64,000 bases of DNA. Origin: Silene conica. Taxonomy: Eukaryota > Streptophyta > Magnoliopsida > Caryophyllales > Caryophyllaceae. This document shows positions 61,201-64,000 of the stretch, in pieces. How positions within the stretch are numbered: the first letter of the stretch is position 1; the number at the start of each line of letters is the position of its first letter. Where the stretch lies: NCBI GenBank assembly GCA_029255685.2, contig CM055317.2, positions 22,948,501 to 23,012,500 of the forward strand, written 5' to 3'. A model generated the notes under the pieces. That model was not told the origin of the DNA, did not search any database, and saw nothing but the letters and a program-made list of their open reading frames with translations. The position numbers and the translations under genes were made by a program.

Positions 61201-61940
61201 CACATCCCCTCCGCAGCGGGAACCACGAAGGGCGATCATATGATTAAAAGCCATTTTCCACCAATGGTCCCGAACATATGTTCCAATCCCATCTCGTAAA
61301 CCACATGTGATATTAGTCTTACAACACAACAATAACATCGTCACAATATAACATAAGTACCGTCACAATCACATAACAAATAACTGAGTAGGGAGAACCC
61401 CACCTCAAGGCAAATCAGATAAGGCAAAGATCCAATCGATTCTACCACCGTCCACCGTTCTTATATGAAATCTCCTCCTAAGATAACATATACAACTTAT
61501 TACTAACAATCGTCGCATGCATAACTTATCTCAATACATACTAACTAACGAATTAAGGACTTACTTGACGACGACGACATGAGGCTAGGATGATTGACGC
61601 AACTAGACTTCAGTAGGTAAACTTAGGGATTTAGGGTGAGAGGTTTTGAGAAAAAAGTGAGAAGGTGACAAACTGTTTTAGGGTAAAATGTGTTTTTAAC
61701 TTCCGAAATTCTTTTATAAAGTTACCGCGATGTTGACACGGGAAACACATTTAGCTGAGTTGGACCAGCTCAGCCGAGTTACACCAACTCGGCCGAGTTA
61801 GCCTGACTCGACCGAGTTCGCTTAACTCGACCGAGTACGCAATACTCGACCTAGTTTGGACGAACTCCAGCAACCAACTCAGACTTTTGGTCAACTCAAC
61901 CGAGTTTGACCAACTCGCCCAAGTTAGTCATACGGCTAAG
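55226..61940 (-). mobile_element. Decayed non-autonomous LTR retrotransposon
   Basis: Two direct LTRs: 55226-56396 and 60710-about 61940, both beginning TGTAAC on plus. The complement of the primer-binding site for initiator Met tRNA (GCTCTGATACCA, 60696-60707) sits two bases from the right LTR, and a purine tract (complement of 56397-56408) abuts the left one, so the element reads on minus. The roughly 4.3-kb interior shows no gag or pol motifs and only short ORFs. LTRs differ at roughly one base in ten by eye, so it is not young. The TGTAACACCC ends are typical of plant Gypsy elements; lineage not certain. It looks broken. Confidence 0.82.
56235..56370. repeat. CTCGACCGAG palindromic word array in the left LTR
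   Basis: Several ACTCGACCGAGT-like words spaced about 20 bases. Matching arrays lie in the right LTR (61745-61930) and in the leader next to the primer-binding site (60085-60305). Confidence 0.85.
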
Positions 61941-63166
61941 ATCCACCCAAAATCAGAGGAAACATTTTAATACTAAGATCCATCCATAAAAACCTTATCT
62001 TGAACGCACGACGAAAATCACCTAACAAGGTGAAAGATTTATCAAGCTGAATATTTTTAATTATCCCATCAGCATTTTCGTTGCATCTCCTTTATCTATG
62101 AGACTCAATCTTCTTAGCTTTTTTCCTGATTTGTTAACCAGGGTAAACAAAATTTCATACAATATAGCACCATGAAATGATCTCGTAGCTTTATCTTGAT
62201 AAGTTTTATCTTAGATCAATCAGTCCTAATGTAAGTAGGATTCATATTTGTTGTTAATAATTGTAGTATTTGATAATTCATCTTCGTCTTCTTATGTTAA
62301 TTTAAGGTAAGTAATATAAAACAACACGATATTATAAAGGTCTCTCCAATTACAAGTAAACAATCATCTAAAATGAAATATGAGATGCATAAAACCAAAA
62401 TTGATAAAAAATGATATTATTAGCAAAAGATTTGTTTTGTATGATTTGGTACATAGAGAACAAATTAGTGAGGAGGCCAAACATCGGTTTCACAATTGAT
62501 ATAACCCATTGGAGTTGGCGGCTTGTTTTGAATGACAGATAATTGGTAATTGTATAATGAATGATGCATGGTAAATGGTACTCCGTAATTGAATAGTTAG
62601 AGCAAGTAATGACCGACAGTACACAAAACTAATACGTACTTCGTACGTATATGCAATATGCTTCATAAAAACAATAAAATGGAACACAATGATTGCGATG
62701 TTTCACTAGTAAAAATAATAATATTAATAATAAAACATTTAAAATAAAATAGTTATACGGGGTACTAGTTGTTGAAATTGACATGTTGGGTTGGTTGTTG
62801 AGCTCAGTTTCTAGAGCACCGACACTCAGTAAGAAAACCCACCCTATTCAGCTTTTGGGATGCTATCTTTTTTCACAAATTCTCATCGTACACGGAGGGT
62901 ATCCGTCACAAGAAGAAGACGGATACCATTTTATCTCACAAAATGCTCATTTAGAGGAGAGAGGAAAACACATAGGGGTGCCCCACCTTGTCCCCCTATT
63001 CGTTTTGTGAGTGTCATTATCCGTCTCTCCACCCGACCCGTCATAAACAAGACTAACTGATCTTTTTTTTCATTTGTTTTTGTCCTCCTCGTTACTTTAT
63101 TATTCCTTCAACAATAGGAGTAGTTGGTTATAATTTTTATTTTTATAATTTATAATTTTCTTTATT
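61941..63166. other. Spacer right of the LTR element
   Basis: AT-rich. Near 62880-63060, GTCACAAGAAGAAGACGGAT and ACCCGTCATAAACAAGACTA are words of a dispersed repeat. No gene supported. Confidence 0.45.
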
Positions 63167-63167
63167 A

Positions 63168-63347
63168 TTCCCCCTATTTTCTTTTTTAGTTTTTATAATT
63201 TATAATTTTTATTTTTATTTTTATTTGTTAAAAATTTAAATCTAATTGAGCTCATAATTCCCCCTATTTTCTTTTTTAGTTTTTATAATTTATAATTTTT
63301 ATTTTTATTTTTATTTGTTAAAAATTTAAATCTAATTGAGCTCATAA
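63168..63347. repeat. 90-bp tandem duplication
   Basis: The unit with CCCCCTATTTTCTTTTTTAG occurs at about 63168 and 63258; by eye the copies are identical and end with GAGCTCATAATTC. Confidence 0.92.
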
Positions 63348-63371
63348 TTCGTACGGTGTATGTTAAGTAAA

Positions 63372-63716
63372 CTTTAATAAATTAGATAAAGTGTATGAGT
63401 ATAATAAATTTACTACTCTGATTTATGTTAAATTTAATATAATTATCAGAGAATTATGTAAAGCAATTATGTTATCTTCGTGATCATAAGTATTACGGAG
63501 TAAGAAAGATTTAGGAAATAGAGATAAAATTAATATTCTGTTGCTCTTTAATAAATTAGATAAAGTGTACGAGTATAATTTACTACTCTGATTTATGTTA
63601 AATTTAATATAATTATCAGAGAATTATGTAAAGCAATTATGTTATCTTCGTGATCATAAGTATTACGGAGTAAGAAAAATTTAGGAAATAAAGATAAAAT
63701 TAATATTCTGTTGCTC
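63372..63716. repeat. 174-bp tandem duplication
   Basis: CTTTAATAAATTAGATAAAG starts at 63372 and 63546. Both copies run to TTCTGTTGCTC, differing by one short indel and a few substitutions. Confidence 0.92.
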
Positions 63717-64000
63717 ATTTATTTAAGAACGATAATGTCATTTTATTTTATTTTTATTACAAAAGAACCCGTTATTACTTATTACTAGCTTTGTAAGCCA
63801 CTCAAAATTACAAATTTACAAGCTTGAATTTTAGAAGGTATAATCTACCATAAATAAAGTTAAGCAAGATTAGGCATCTTTTAAATTTTAATATGGTTAA
63901 AACATGTAAGAATGGACATGGAATATAGAGGACTGGACAGGCATGCATGCAAGGCTGCATTGCATATGTGAATATGTGATTATGTGGAGGTGAGTGCATC
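63717..64000. other. Window end, no gene seen
   Basis: AT-rich spacer. A 63-residue minus ORF reaches the edge but shows no recognised domain; GCATGCATGC occurs near 63942. Confidence 0.4.

Overview
The window looks like flowering-plant nuclear DNA: spliced genes with GT-AG introns, AT-rich spacers, a CESA6-type cellulose synthase, and plant families of MITEs, Helitrons, MULEs, CACTA elements, L1-type LINEs, SINEs and LTR elements. Recurrent words such as ACGGAGTA and runs like CCGTCACAAGC hint at Caryophyllales, but that is a weak guess.

Three host genes are clear. (1) The 5' end of a glutamine-dependent NAD+ synthetase gene runs off the left edge (1-679, minus). (2) A ten-exon gene of unknown function (25537-35678, plus) encodes a predicted 2713-residue nuclear-type repeat protein with a SAP-like N-terminus, a KKVRF motif, AT-hooks and two large tandem-repeat exons. 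(3) A 14-exon CESA6-like cellulose synthase gene (36900-43901, minus) lies tail to tail with it; its last exon carries one extra G in a G5 run that throws off the C-terminal membrane segment.

The rest is mostly mobile DNA, and many ends can be fixed from target-site duplications (TSDs). 2.2-6.0 kb: a foldback MITE, a broken LTR/PBS remnant, and a 5'-truncated L1-type LINE with a hAT MITE inside it. 6.1-14.1 kb: three Helitron-like elements, two apparently nested, carrying a SINE and a short LINE. 14.1-15.8 kb: a Mutator-like element with long TIRs and a perfect 9-bp TSD, carrying a two-exon GRF zinc-finger gene and a possible second small gene on the other strand. 17.2-18.2 kb: a Tourist-like MITE and a hAT-like MITE. 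18.3-24.1 kb: a 5.8-kb non-autonomous CACTA element carrying exon pieces of an FTSH11-type protease gene and of a BIG BROTHER-like E3 ligase gene. 24.2-25.1 kb: further MITE-like sequences just upstream of the big gene.

Right of CESA there are no convincing host genes. It holds a complex tandem array with a strong hairpin (45.8-47.0 kb), a SINE, two TIR elements whose junction has been triplicated in tandem (48.7-51.5 kb), a Helitron 3' end, a GA microsatellite, a decayed non-autonomous LTR retrotransposon on the minus strand (55.2-61.9 kb) rich in CTCGGCCGAG-like palindromes, and two recent-looking tandem duplications near the right edge.
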